Part shown: in pieces, positions 21,923 to 29,711 of the stretch
Layout of the letters: the number at the start of each line of letters is the position of its first letter
How positions within the stretch are numbered: position 1 is the stretch's first letter
DNA from: an uncultured Mycoplasmatota bacterium
Lineage (GTDB): Bacteria > Bacillota_I > Bacilli_A > RF39 > UBA660
Assembly (NCBI GenBank): GCA_900557185.1
Contig: USRP01000006.1
Coordinates: 1 to 33,974, forward strand
Direction of reading: 5' to 3'
DNA: 33,974 nucleotides
The notes under the pieces: model-generated
What the model was told of the DNA's origin: nothing
The model's database searches: none
Seen by the model: only the letters and a program-made list of their open reading frames with translations
Translations under genes and position numbers: made by a program

Positions 21923-21951
21923 TTGACATTTATTTAGAATTAAGTTACAAT
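21923..21951 (+). promoter_or_regulatory. Promoter of recA
   Basis: TTGACA (21923-21928), 17-bp spacer and TACAAT (21946-21951). Predicted leader of about 31 bases. Confidence 0.8.
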
Positions 21952-21988
21952 GTTAATGTCAATAAGGAAAGTATCAAGGAGGAAGAAC

Positions 21989-23017
21989 ATGGCAAGTAAA
22001 GCAAGTAAGACAACGAATGATAAAACACTAGATCAAGTTTTATTAGATATTGAGAAACAATTCGGTAAAGGTGCAGTTATGAAACTAGGAGAGGAAGCCC
22101 ACCGTACGATAGATGTGATTCCAAGTGGCTCATTATCATTAGATATCGCTTTAGGAATTGGTGGATATCCAAAGGGGAGAATTATTGAGATATACGGTCC
22201 AGAGTCAAGTGGTAAGACGACTTTTGCTCTTCATGCGATCGCTGAGGCGCAAAAGAAAGGTGGACGTGCTGCTTTTATTGATGCAGAGCATTCTTTGGAT
22301 CCAAAATATGCAGAGGCATTAGGAGTAAATACCAATGAATTATTATTATCACAACCTGATAATGGAGAACAGGCATTAGAAATTTGTGAAGCATTAGTAC
22401 GTAGTGGAGCAATTAGTATTGTTGTAATCGATTCTGTAGCAGCACTTGTTCCACAAGCGGAAATCGAAGGAGAAATGGGCGATAGCCATGTTGGTTTACA
22501 AGCACGTTTAATGAGTCAAGCATTACGTAAGTTATCAGGAATTATTAATAAGACGAATACGATTTGTATTTTCATTAATCAATTACGTGAAAAGGTAGGG
22601 GTAATGTTTGGTAACCCAGAAACGACACCTGGAGGACGTGCATTGAAGTTTTATTCTTCTATTCGTTTAGAGATTCGTCGTTCAGAACAAATTAAAACGG
22701 CTAGTGAAATTGTCGGAAATAAGACCAATGTCAAAGTTGTAAAGAATAAAATGGCACCACCATTTAAGACATGTAGTGTAGATATTATGTATGGTGAAGG
22801 AGTATCTACAGAAGGTGAATTGGTAGATCTTGCTAGTGAAGCAGGTATTGTTGAGAAAAGTGGAGCTTGGTATTCTTATAATGGTGATAAGATTGGTCAA
22901 GGAAAAGAGAATGTGAAGGAATTATTACGTAATAATCAAGCATTAAAAGAAGAAATTGAGAAAAAAGTACGTAATCATTACGGCATTGGAGATAAAACAG
23001 AGAAGAAAGCGGAATAA
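21989..23017 (+). CDS. recA: Recombinase RecA
   Basis: 342 residues, normal length. Forms the filament for homologous recombination and triggers LexA self-cleavage. Motifs: QFGKGAVMKLGE at the start of the core, Walker A GPESSGKTTFALH, the catalytic Glu region AFIDAEHSLDP, Walker B IVVIDSVAALVP, loop L1 SHVGLQARLMSQALRKL, loop L2 INQLREKVGVMFGNPETTPGG. ATG 21989 has AGGAGG 7 bases before it; upstream in-frame codons are in the promoter. The C-terminal tail is acidic and Lys-rich as usual. The terminator starts inside the last codons. Confidence 0.98.
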   Translation: MASKASKTTNDKTLDQVLLDIEKQFGKGAVMKLGEEAHRTIDVIPSGSLSLDIALGIGGYPKGRIIEIYGPESSGKTTFALHAIAEAQKKGGRAAFIDAEHSLDPKYAEALGVNTNELLLSQPDNGEQALEICEALVRSGAISIVVIDSVAALVPQAEIEGEMGDSHVGLQARLMSQALRKLSGIINKTNTICIFINQLREKVGVMFGNPETTPGGRALKFYSSIRLEIRRSEQIKTASEIVGNKTNVKVVKNKMAPPFKTCSVDIMYGEGVSTEGELVDLASEAGIVEKSGAWYSYNGDKIGQGKENVKELLRNNQALKEEIEKKVRNHYGIGDKTEKKAE

Positions 23018-23034
23018 AATCTGCTTTCTTTTTC
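23004..23034 (+). terminator. Rho-independent terminator of recA
   Basis: AGAAAGCGGA, loop ATAAAA, TCTGCTTTCT (one G-U pair) and TTTT. It includes the final recA codons. Confidence 0.88.
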
Positions 23035-23042
23035 TAGACAAG

Positions 23043-23069
23043 AAAAAAGACAGAACAATATCTGTCTTT
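23043..23069 (-). terminator. Terminator of the tRNA-Ser gene
   Basis: On the minus strand AAAGACAGA, loop TATTGT, TCTGTCTTT form a 9-bp stem followed by TTT. It faces the recA terminator, so the two convergent units each have a hairpin. Confidence 0.8.
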
Positions 23070-23079
23070 AAATTTCTTA

Positions 23080-23170
23080 TGGCGGAGTAGGAGAGATTTG
23101 AACTCTCGCGCCAGTTGCCCGACCTACACCCTTAGCAGGGGCGCCTCTTCAGCCTCTTGAGTACTACTCC
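23080..23170 (-). tRNA. tRNA-Ser (anticodon GCU)
   Basis: A 91-nt class II tRNA on the minus strand. The acceptor stem GGAGTAG pairs with CTACTCC; discriminator G and an encoded CCA end follow. The anticodon stem-loop is CCCCTGCTAAGGG with GCT at the middle, reading AGC/AGU serine codons. The long variable arm expected for Ser (around GTCGGGCAACTGGC) and a T-arm with GTTCAAATC are present. Confidence 0.96.
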
Positions 23171-23185
23171 AGTGCTACGTCTTTC

Positions 23186-23214
23186 ATTTTACATGATAAA
23201 TTAAGAATTGTCAA
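23186..23214 (-). promoter_or_regulatory. Promoter of tRNA-Ser
   Basis: On the minus strand TTGACA (23214-23209), 17-bp spacer and TAAAAT (23191-23186). A near-consensus promoter placed about 16 bases before the tRNA 5' end. Confidence 0.75.
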
Positions 23215-23251
23215 TTGCTTTTTGTGAAATTATGGTTTCGACAATCTTTTT

Positions 23252-23280
23252 TTGATTTATGGTATGAATTATATTATAAT
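23252..23280 (+). promoter_or_regulatory. Promoter of the MacB-type transporter operon
   Basis: TTGATT (23252-23257), 17-bp spacer and TATAAT (23275-23280). Transcription would start near 23287, about 21 bases before the ATG. Confidence 0.65.
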
Positions 23281-23307
23281 GTAATTAGAGATACTAGGAG
23301 GCAAATT

Positions 23308-24006
23308 ATGGCATTTATAGAGTTTAAGAATGTTAGAAAAGAATATGTTGGGGAGGTTCGTGTTTTAGCAGTTGATCGATGTTCCTTTGAAATTAATAAA
23401 GGAGAGCTGGTTGTTGTTTTAGGACAGTCGGGAGCTGGAAAAACTACGATATTAAATATGCTAGGAGGAATGGATGGAGCTACTTCTGGACGTATTGTCG
23501 TAGATGGGAAAAGAATTGATCAGATGAAGAAAAAAGAACTTGTCTTATATCGTCGTAATGATATTGGATTTGTCTTTCAATTTTATAATTTAATTCCTAA
23601 TTTAACGGCTTTAGAGAATGTCGAATTAGCATGTGAACTTTGTAGTAATGCACTGGATCCTAAGGTTGTATTAAAACAAGTTGGATTAGAAAAACGAATG
23701 AATAATTTTCCTGCTCAATTATCAGGGGGAGAACAACAACGTGTTGCTATTGCAAGAGCGATTGCAAAAAATCCAAAAATATTACTTTGTGATGAACCAA
23801 CTGGAGCATTAGATTCTAAAACAGGACAAAAAGTAATTGAACTGTTAGAAAATACTTGTCGTAATATGGGAATTACAACGGTTGTAATTACCCATAATGC
23901 GATGATTGCAGAAATTGCTGATAAAGTCATTCATATTAAAAATGGAACAGTAGACCATATTGATATTCATTCAAATCCAAAAAAAGCGAAAGATATTGTG
24001 TGGTGA
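23308..24006 (+). CDS. ABC transporter ATP-binding subunit (MacB/LolD type)
   Basis: 232 residues. Walker A GQSGAGKTT (about residue 40-48), Q-loop region FVFQFYNLIPNLTALENVELA (typical of the MacB/LolD group), signature LSGGEQQRVAIARAI, Walker B ILLCDEPTGALD and switch His VITHNAMIA. These ATPases work as mechanotransmitters with FtsX-like permeases instead of moving substrate across the membrane. ATG 23308 lies 6 bases from AGGAGG; an in-frame upstream ATG-less extension covers the promoter and is rejected. The permease starts 4 bases after the stop. Confidence 0.94.
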   Translation: MAFIEFKNVRKEYVGEVRVLAVDRCSFEINKGELVVVLGQSGAGKTTILNMLGGMDGATSGRIVVDGKRIDQMKKKELVLYRRNDIGFVFQFYNLIPNLTALENVELACELCSNALDPKVVLKQVGLEKRMNNFPAQLSGGEQQRVAIARAIAKNPKILLCDEPTGALDSKTGQKVIELLENTCRNMGITTVVITHNAMIAEIADKVIHIKNGTVDHIDIHSNPKKAKDIVW

Positions 24007-24010
24007 TCGC

Positions 24011-26503
24011 ATGCTTTTTAAAAATACGTTACGTAAAATTAAAAAATCGTTTGGACGTTATGCTTCTTTAATTGTAATTGTATTTATTGGTACTGCTATA
24101 TTTGCCAGTCTTCAACTTTGTACTCCAAATATTAAAGAAGTACAACAAGATTATTACGATGATACAAAATTAATGGATTTGAAAATCAATGGTACGTTAG
24201 GACTTACGGATGAAGATGTGAGTCAAGTAAAAAAACTAGACCAAGTAGAAGAGGTAGTTGGTAGTTATTCCAAAGAAGTTTTAGATGGTAGTCATGCGAT
24301 TAAGGTTCATGCGATAGAAGATGATATGAATCGTTTTGATTTGGTGGATGGAAAGTTACCAAGTAAAGATGATGAATGTTTAGCAGATGCGGATTATTAT
24401 CAAGTAGGGGATATTATTACGATTACAGAACCAGCAAACGAAAGTGATTTAAAAACGCATCGTTTTAAAGTAACTGGTACGATTCATTCTCCTCTTTATA
24501 CTGGTACAAGTTATGGTAGTAGTCAAATTGGAGATGGAACATTATATTCTTATATCTTTGTTCCAAAGAATGTCTTTCAATATGAAGCTTATACAGAAAT
24601 CTATGTAAGAATGAAGAATACAGAAGATGATATGATTTATTCATCTACTTATAAAGACGATATCGCTGCGTTAAAAAAAGAGATTGAGAAAGTATCTGAT
24701 CGTGCTGAACAACGTCGTTATGATGAATTAACAGGGGATATGGTCACTCAGTTAGAACAATTAAAACAGGCCAATCAAATGATGCCTAATCCTGTTTATC
24801 AACAAAATATAGAAGCATTAGAAAGTGCAATCAATCAAGTTGGGGAAAGTAAATGGCACATTTTTGATCGTTATGATAGTGTTATTTCATATAAAATATT
24901 AGAGATGCAGTACGATGAAGTACAGATTCTAGCAAACATTGTTCCTTTCTTTTTCTTTATCGTTGTGTTACTTATGACTTCTAATACTATGACGAGAATG
25001 ATTACGGAAGAAAGAGGAGAAATGGGAGCGATGACTTCGATTGGTATTTCTAATCGTCGTATTATCAATCACTATATTAGTTATATTTTATCTAGTACAG
25101 TGATTGGAACATTACTCGGTTTCTTATTTGGAAATTACGTTTTAACACCATTATTTTACCGTTGTTTTCCAGTTAATATGCCAGAGTTACAATCTACATT
25201 TCATTTTCCATTGTTCTTGTTTTTATTAATATTTGTTCAAGTATTAATGATGGCTGTGACAATTTATTCTTGTCTCAAAGTATTTCGTCAAAGTCCCGCT
25301 GACTTACTTCGTCCTCCAGCACCAAAGAGTGGGAAAAAGATATTCTTAGAAAAGATTTATGTTTTATGGAATCATTTATCATTTTCTTGGAAAATTACAA
25401 TTCGTAATATTTTCCGTTATAAAAAGCGTGTCTTTATGACACTTGTTGGAACTGCTGGTTGTACGTTCTTAATTTTAATAGGGTTTGGAATTCAAGATAG
25501 TATCGAAGGAGTAGGAGAAAAACAATATACAGATGTTTTGCGTTATGAGAATATGATTGTTTTAAAGAATCATACAACAGATATTTCAACTTCTCTTGAT
25601 ACCATATTACAAGATCAAGTAATTGATCCTTTACTATTAAATCAAACCCATTTTAAAGTTCATACGACAACAGATGATATGGATGCTTATGTAATTGCGC
25701 CAGAAGAAGATAATTCTGATTTCTATGAATATTTTGCAATGAAGAGTAAGCAAGATGGAAAAGTAAAAAAATTGAAAGATGATAAAGTGTATGTTACAAC
25801 GCAAATTGCGAAACGTTGTGGTATTGAAAAGGGGGATAAAATTACCCTAGAAGATGGAGATGGGAATACATATCAAGTTGTAGTAGGAGATATTATTGAG
25901 AATTATGTTTCCAATTATATCTATATGAATCGTTCTCTTTATGAGAAGACGATGAAACAAGATTGGTCAGGGAATATGATTGTATCTAAGAATGATAACA
26001 GTAAAAAGAAGATTGCGAATCATTTATTAGATTCTGGAGAAGTATTAAGTGTACAATTTTCTGATGATTTATTAGAAGATGTCAATGGTGGTATTAGTGG
26101 ATTAGAAAATGTCATTGTCGTTCTTATTTTAATTGCTTCTTTATTAGCATTCTCTGTCCTATATAATTTAACATCTATTAATATTAGTGAACGTATTCGT
26201 GAGATTTCTACTTTAAAAGTACTTGGCTATACGGATTTAGAAACACGTAGATATATTTATCGTGAAACATTGATTATGGTTGTTTTTGGGATTGCCCTGG
26301 GCTTATTTCTAACACCATTTGCCCATCATTATATTGTCAATTTACTACAAAATGATGAGACATTATTGTTAGAACAAATTGAATTATCAAGTTATATTTA
26401 TGCATCATTGATTACCTTTATTTTCGCAGTGATTATGCAGTATGTGACTCATTTTAAACTGAGAAAAGTAGATATGATTGAAGCATTAAAATCAGTAGAT
26501 TAG
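24011..26503 (+). CDS. FtsX-like ABC transporter permease, two-unit
   Basis: 830 residues. A first membrane helix at about 19-37 and a long extracellular domain (about 40-305) precede an FtsX-type three-helix unit (about 300-420). A further helix near 480 and a second extracellular domain (about 505-690) precede a second three-helix unit (about 695-815). The APADLLR-like motif QSPADLLRPPAPKSGKK follows the first unit and KVDMIEALKSVD closes the protein, as in large type VII permeases. Such systems act on cell-envelope processes, lipoproteins or antimicrobial peptides; no two-component sensor genes are adjacent. GGTGAT precedes the ATG. Confidence 0.9.
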   Translation: MLFKNTLRKIKKSFGRYASLIVIVFIGTAIFASLQLCTPNIKEVQQDYYDDTKLMDLKINGTLGLTDEDVSQVKKLDQVEEVVGSYSKEVLDGSHAIKVHAIEDDMNRFDLVDGKLPSKDDECLADADYYQVGDIITITEPANESDLKTHRFKVTGTIHSPLYTGTSYGSSQIGDGTLYSYIFVPKNVFQYEAYTEIYVRMKNTEDDMIYSSTYKDDIAALKKEIEKVSDRAEQRRYDELTGDMVTQLEQLKQANQMMPNPVYQQNIEALESAINQVGESKWHIFDRYDSVISYKILEMQYDEVQILANIVPFFFFIVVLLMTSNTMTRMITEERGEMGAMTSIGISNRRIINHYISYILSSTVIGTLLGFLFGNYVLTPLFYRCFPVNMPELQSTFHFPLFLFLLIFVQVLMMAVTIYSCLKVFRQSPADLLRPPAPKSGKKIFLEKIYVLWNHLSFSWKITIRNIFRYKKRVFMTLVGTAGCTFLILIGFGIQDSIEGVGEKQYTDVLRYENMIVLKNHTTDISTSLDTILQDQVIDPLLLNQTHFKVHTTTDDMDAYVIAPEEDNSDFYEYFAMKSKQDGKVKKLKDDKVYVTTQIAKRCGIEKGDKITLEDGDGNTYQVVVGDIIENYVSNYIYMNRSLYEKTMKQDWSGNMIVSKNDNSKKKIANHLLDSGEVLSVQFSDDLLEDVNGGISGLENVIVVLILIASLLAFSVLYNLTSINISERIREISTLKVLGYTDLETRRYIYRETLIMVVFGIALGLFLTPFAHHYIVNLLQNDETLLLEQIELSSYIYASLITFIFAVIMQYVTHFKLRKVDMIEALKSVD

Positions 26504-26516
26504 AAAAGAGGAACAT

Positions 26517-27173
26517 ATGGATAATAGAAGTTTTACACATCAAATTTATCACTTAAAAGCAGTATGTAATCAATCAGAAAAAGAACATTCTATTACATTT
26601 GAAGGAGATTTAATTATGTCATTGGATGGATTCTTTGAAGGGATTGTAGAAGAATCTCTTTCATCCGATGAATCGAGAAAATGTTATGTAGCAGGTGAAA
26701 TCTATGATGAAAAAGGAATTACCCTTACTAAATTAGCACCCTATGGAAAGATGCGTATGACTTATTTTCTAGGGATGGTAATGGATCCTACGCAGTCTGT
26801 TTTAGCAATGGATGGAGAATGGAATTATTGTAAAGAACTTATGCGTATTACAGAATATGATCCTAAGTTAGATAAGATTGTCTATGATAGTGCTTTTGAA
26901 AAAGAATATACTTATGGTGGTGTATTTCACTTTTCTTTAGAAAAGCAAGATGCTTATCAGCGTGACGTGAGAAATCGTCTACAGGGAATCTATCAATTTA
27001 CAGAGAAATTTTCGAGTGATTTAAAAGAAATCCGTGATCATATTTTCTCACCATATGCGAGTAAGAAAAAAAGAGATGCATTTTTTTCGATGTACCATAA
27101 TTATTTAGAAGAACAAAAACAAATATTAGAAACACTAAAAGATGAGATTCAGGCGAAAGTATATCGTCGTTGA
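26517..27173 (+). CDS. Unknown cytoplasmic protein downstream of the transporter
   Basis: 218 residues without signal peptide or membrane segment. The N-terminal two thirds look beta-rich (SITFEGDLIMSLDGFFEGIVEE, KCYVAGEIYDEKGITL); the C-terminal third is helical and charged (YHNYLEEQKQILETLKDEIQ). I do not recognise a family. It begins 13 bases after the permease stop with AGAGGA upstream, so it is probably in the same operon. Any link to transport is positional only. Confidence 0.72.
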   Translation: MDNRSFTHQIYHLKAVCNQSEKEHSITFEGDLIMSLDGFFEGIVEESLSSDESRKCYVAGEIYDEKGITLTKLAPYGKMRMTYFLGMVMDPTQSVLAMDGEWNYCKELMRITEYDPKLDKIVYDSAFEKEYTYGGVFHFSLEKQDAYQRDVRNRLQGIYQFTEKFSSDLKEIRDHIFSPYASKKKRDAFFSMYHNYLEEQKQILETLKDEIQAKVYRR

Positions 27174-27191
27174 GTTTCATCTTTTTCCAAT

Positions 27192-27220
27192 TTGATGAAA
27201 TCAAAAAGAAATAGTATAAT
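27192..27220 (+). promoter_or_regulatory. Promoter of the zinc-ribbon/PASTA gene
   Basis: TTGATG (27192-27197), 17-bp spacer and TATAAT (27215-27220). The leader would be about 15 bases. Confidence 0.6.
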
Positions 27221-27241
27221 CATGGCATAAGGAGGGATTTC

Positions 27242-28024
27242 ATGAAATATTGTGATTATTGTAATGAAGCGAATTCAGAAGATTCTATGTATTGTAAAAA
27301 ATGTGGGCGTCCACTTTATGAAGAGATAGAAGAACAATCAGAAAAGACTAAGACAAAACAAAAGAAAAGTAAGAAGACAAAACGTAAAACAAAAACGAAA
27401 CATAAAAATAAGACGAAAGAAATAGATAAACGAGAGAAAGGAAAGATGAGTTTCTTTCAAAAATTTATGATGTTTTTCTTATTTCTACTTTGTGTTGTTA
27501 GTATTGGAGCAGTTGCTGTTTTAGGATATCATATTTATCAAACAGAAAATATTACAGTTCCTGATGTAACAGGTCTTCCATATGAAGAAGCAGAAATTCG
27601 TTTACATGATGCCGGTTTAAATGCTTCTAAAAAAGAAGTGATTACGGAGGATGAAGAAGAAGTAGGAATTGTTTTAAAACAGAAAAAACGTGGTGGTGCG
27701 AAAGCAAGTGAAAATGCGACGATAGAGTTATCTGTCGGTGTATTGGATACGACTGTAGAAGTACCAGATGTCGAAGGAAAAACATTAGAAGAAGCATTAG
27801 AATTCTGTACAGAAAATGGTGTTACCTATCAGATTATTTATGAAGAATCAGATGAAACACCAAATACAGTATTAAAACAGAGTATTCGTAAAGGTAAGAA
27901 AATAGAAAATACAGAAGTATTAGTATTAACTGTTTCTAAAGAAAAAGAACCGGTAGAAGAAACAGAAGAACCAACAGAGACACCAACGGAAACACCGGCT
28001 GACGAGACAGAACCAGAAGCGTAA
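27242..28024 (+). CDS. Membrane protein with N-terminal zinc ribbon and two PASTA domains
   Basis: 260 residues. Residues 4-22 are a zinc ribbon (CDYC...CKKCG). A very Lys/Thr-rich stretch (about 30-65) leads to one membrane helix (about 76-98). Two PASTA domains follow outside: VPDVTGLPYEEAEIRLHDAGL at about 110 and VPDVEGKTLEEALEFCTENGV at about 178. The tail is a Glu/Pro/Thr repeat (EPTETPTETPADETEPEA). PASTA domains in Ser/Thr kinases and penicillin-binding proteins bind muropeptides or beta-lactams. This protein has the kinase topology without a kinase, so it may sense the wall and signal through the ribbon. AAGGAGG precedes the ATG. Confidence 0.88.
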   Translation: MKYCDYCNEANSEDSMYCKKCGRPLYEEIEEQSEKTKTKQKKSKKTKRKTKTKHKNKTKEIDKREKGKMSFFQKFMMFFLFLLCVVSIGAVAVLGYHIYQTENITVPDVTGLPYEEAEIRLHDAGLNASKKEVITEDEEEVGIVLKQKKRGGAKASENATIELSVGVLDTTVEVPDVEGKTLEEALEFCTENGVTYQIIYEESDETPNTVLKQSIRKGKKIENTEVLVLTVSKEKEPVEETEEPTETPTETPADETEPEA

Positions 28025-28038
28025 TGCTTCTTTTTTTT
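28015..28038 (+). terminator. Rho-independent terminator of the PASTA gene
   Basis: AGAAGC, loop GTAAT, GCTTCT and a run of T. The stem includes the last two codons and the stop. Confidence 0.85.
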
Positions 28039-28047
28039 CTATGAATA

Positions 28048-28056
28048 TGTTATACT
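28048..28056 (+). promoter_or_regulatory. Extended -10 promoter of the ABC-F gene
   Basis: TGTTATACT, an extended -10. Predicted transcript start near 28063 gives a leader of about 83 bases, among the longest in the window. Confidence 0.6.
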
Positions 28057-28077
28057 AGACAAGAAAGAGGTGAGAAC

Positions 28078-28098
28078 ATGCGCAGAGTAAATGGTTAA
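28078..28098 (+). CDS. Putative six-residue leader peptide of the ABC-F gene
   Basis: ATG CGC AGA GTA AAT GGT TAA, product MRRVNG. AGAGGTGA ends 4 bases before the ATG, as strong a site as those of the real genes. It sits between the promoter and a 9-bp hairpin that precedes the ABC-F ribosome site. Short leader ORFs of this kind control ABC-F and erm resistance genes by ribosome stalling. The peptide starts Met-Arg, as some macrolide-stalling leaders do, but it lacks a clear Arg-x-Arg motif. Confidence 0.5.
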   Translation: MRRVNG

Positions 28099-28103
28099 AA
28101 ATT

Positions 28104-28129
28104 GGCATAAATAAGACAACATTTATGCC
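28104..28129 (+). promoter_or_regulatory. Leader hairpin before the ABC-F ribosome site
   Basis: GGCATAAAT, loop AAGACAAC, ATTTATGCC: a perfect 9-bp stem directly before AGAAGGAG (28131-28138). There is no T-run, so it is not a terminator. TAAATG within the small ORF (28088-28093) can pair with CATTTA (28120-28125) in the right arm and loop edge, which is mutually exclusive with this hairpin. Confidence 0.65.
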
Positions 28130-28145
28130 TAGAAGGAGTGTATAA

Positions 28146-29657
28146 ATGTTAGAGATAAAAGATTTAAAGATTGAAAATCATGAACAGACCATCTTAGATC
28201 AAGTGAGTTTTATCGTACACGATCATGATAAGTTAGCAATTATCGGAGAAGAAGGGGACGGTAAGTCTACTTTATTAAAAGCAATTATGGGTCTTTGTAC
28301 TTATGCGACTGTAACAGGGATGATTAATACTCATGGAAAACGGTTAGGATATTTAAAACAAACGATGTCGGAACATGATTTTAAGTTGTCAGTTTTTCAC
28401 TATTTATTTTGTGACATGGATGATTACTACCAAAAAATGGATTTATTTTATCGTATTTGTCAGCAATTAGACTGGAATTTAGATATTTTCTCATCACTAC
28501 AAGTAAGAGATTTATCAGGTGGTGAGAAAGTAAAATTACAGCTATGTCGAATTCTATTAACAGAGCCGGATATATTATTACTAGATGAACCAACCAATGA
28601 TTTAGATTTAGAAACACTTTCTTGGTTAGAACAATTTATAAACAATGATGCTCGTCCTATTTTATTTGTATCTCATGATGAACTTTTTCTAGAACATACT
28701 GCGAATTGTATTCTACATCTAGAGCGAATTCATAAAAAAGAAATTCCCAAAGCGACATTTACTAGATGTGATTATCTCACTTATGTTACATCTCGTATGC
28801 ATATGTTGGAAAAAACTATTCAGGTAGCGCATGCAGAACGAAGAAAACAAAAAAAGCAGGAAGAAAAGTTACAACAGATTATGAATAAAGTAGAATACCA
28901 AAAAGAGACAATCAGTCGAAGTAATCCTCATGGAGGTCGATTGTTAAAGAAAAAGATGAAGAATTTAAAAGCCCAAGAAAGAAAGTTAGAAAATCGTAAT
29001 ATGACGGAAGTTCCGGATGTAGAAGAAGCTATTTCCTTTTTCTTTCCAGAAGTGAATATACCGAAAGAGAAAGTGATTTTAAAATTATCGTTAGAAGAAT
29101 TAAAAGTAGAAAATCATGTATTATCTCATTCGCTTGAACTGGAAGTAAGAGGACCTAAACACGTTGTGATTACTGGTAAGAATGGTGTTGGTAAAACGAC
29201 ATTACTGAAATATATTGCCCAAGTACTAAAGGATCGCACGGATATTAAAGTTGGATATATGCCTCAAAATTATGATGAGGTATTATCTGGGTTTGATACT
29301 CCTATTTCTTTTCTACTAGAACATCATCCGCAAATTCCTGTTTATATAGTAAGAAAGTGGATGGGGAATATGAACTTAAAACGAGAAGAAATGGTTGGCG
29401 ATATGACAAAATTAAGTGGTGGTAGTAAAGCGAAGCTATGTTTATTAAAATTAATGGTGGATGATTGTGATGTATTATTGTTAGATGAGCCGACGAGAAA
29501 TGTTAGTCCACTTTCTAATCCAGTGATACGAAAAGCATTGAAACAATATCAAGGATGTATTATCAGTGTTTCTCATGATCGGAAATATATTGAAGAAGTA
29601 GCTGATACTGTGTACTTATTAGAACAAGATGGAATTCATGAAGTTAGTAAGAGATAG
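28146..29657 (+). CDS. ABC-F family ATPase, possible ribosome-protection protein
   Basis: 503 residues with two ATPase cassettes and no membrane part. Cassette 1: Walker A GEEGDGKST, signature DLSGGEKVKLQLCRIL, Walker B LLLDEPTNDLD, switch SHDELF. A linker of about 90 residues, charged and helical (HAERRKQKKQEEKLQQIMNK), joins to cassette 2: GKNGVGKTT, KLSGGSKAKLC, LLLDEPTRNVSPLS, SHDRKYI. The linker is the element that reaches the peptidyl-transferase centre in ABC-F proteins. The second Walker B context DEPTRNVSPLS is unusual compared with DEPTNHLD. Some ABC-F proteins protect ribosomes from macrolides, lincosamides or pleuromutilins; others are housekeeping factors. The regulated-looking leader favours resistance, but this is not proven. 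Confidence 0.9.
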   Translation: MLEIKDLKIENHEQTILDQVSFIVHDHDKLAIIGEEGDGKSTLLKAIMGLCTYATVTGMINTHGKRLGYLKQTMSEHDFKLSVFHYLFCDMDDYYQKMDLFYRICQQLDWNLDIFSSLQVRDLSGGEKVKLQLCRILLTEPDILLLDEPTNDLDLETLSWLEQFINNDARPILFVSHDELFLEHTANCILHLERIHKKEIPKATFTRCDYLTYVTSRMHMLEKTIQVAHAERRKQKKQEEKLQQIMNKVEYQKETISRSNPHGGRLLKKKMKNLKAQERKLENRNMTEVPDVEEAISFFFPEVNIPKEKVILKLSLEELKVENHVLSHSLELEVRGPKHVVITGKNGVGKTTLLKYIAQVLKDRTDIKVGYMPQNYDEVLSGFDTPISFLLEHHPQIPVYIVRKWMGNMNLKREEMVGDMTKLSGGSKAKLCLLKLMVDDCDVLLLDEPTRNVSPLSNPVIRKALKQYQGCIISVSHDRKYIEEVADTVYLLEQDGIHEVSKR

Positions 29658-29678
29658 ACAGTCATTCTGTCTATTTTT
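29654..29678 (+). terminator. Rho-independent terminator of the ABC-F gene
   Basis: ATAGACAG, loop TCATT, CTGTCTAT and TTTT. The left arm includes the TAG stop codon. Confidence 0.85.
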
Positions 29679-29679
29679 C

Positions 29680-29688
29680 TGTTATAAT
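29680..29688 (+). promoter_or_regulatory. Extended -10 promoter of the HAD phosphatase gene
   Basis: TGTTATAAT, directly after the upstream terminator's T-run. Predicted leader of about 17 bases; no convincing -35. Confidence 0.55.
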
Positions 29689-29711
29689 AAAATTAGAATG
29701 TAGGTGATTTT

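Noticed and set aside
23308..27173. MacB-type transporter as a bacitracin-type BceAB resistance module
   Set aside because: BceB permeases have ten helices with one large loop between helices 7 and 8 and usually a neighbouring two-component system; this permease has two FtsX units and no such neighbours.
27175..27200. TTTCATC / GATGAAA hairpin after the gene at 26517 as a terminator
   Set aside because: Seven base pairs with a 12-base loop and no T-run after the right arm; the -35 box of the next promoter lies in it. Termination here is unproven.
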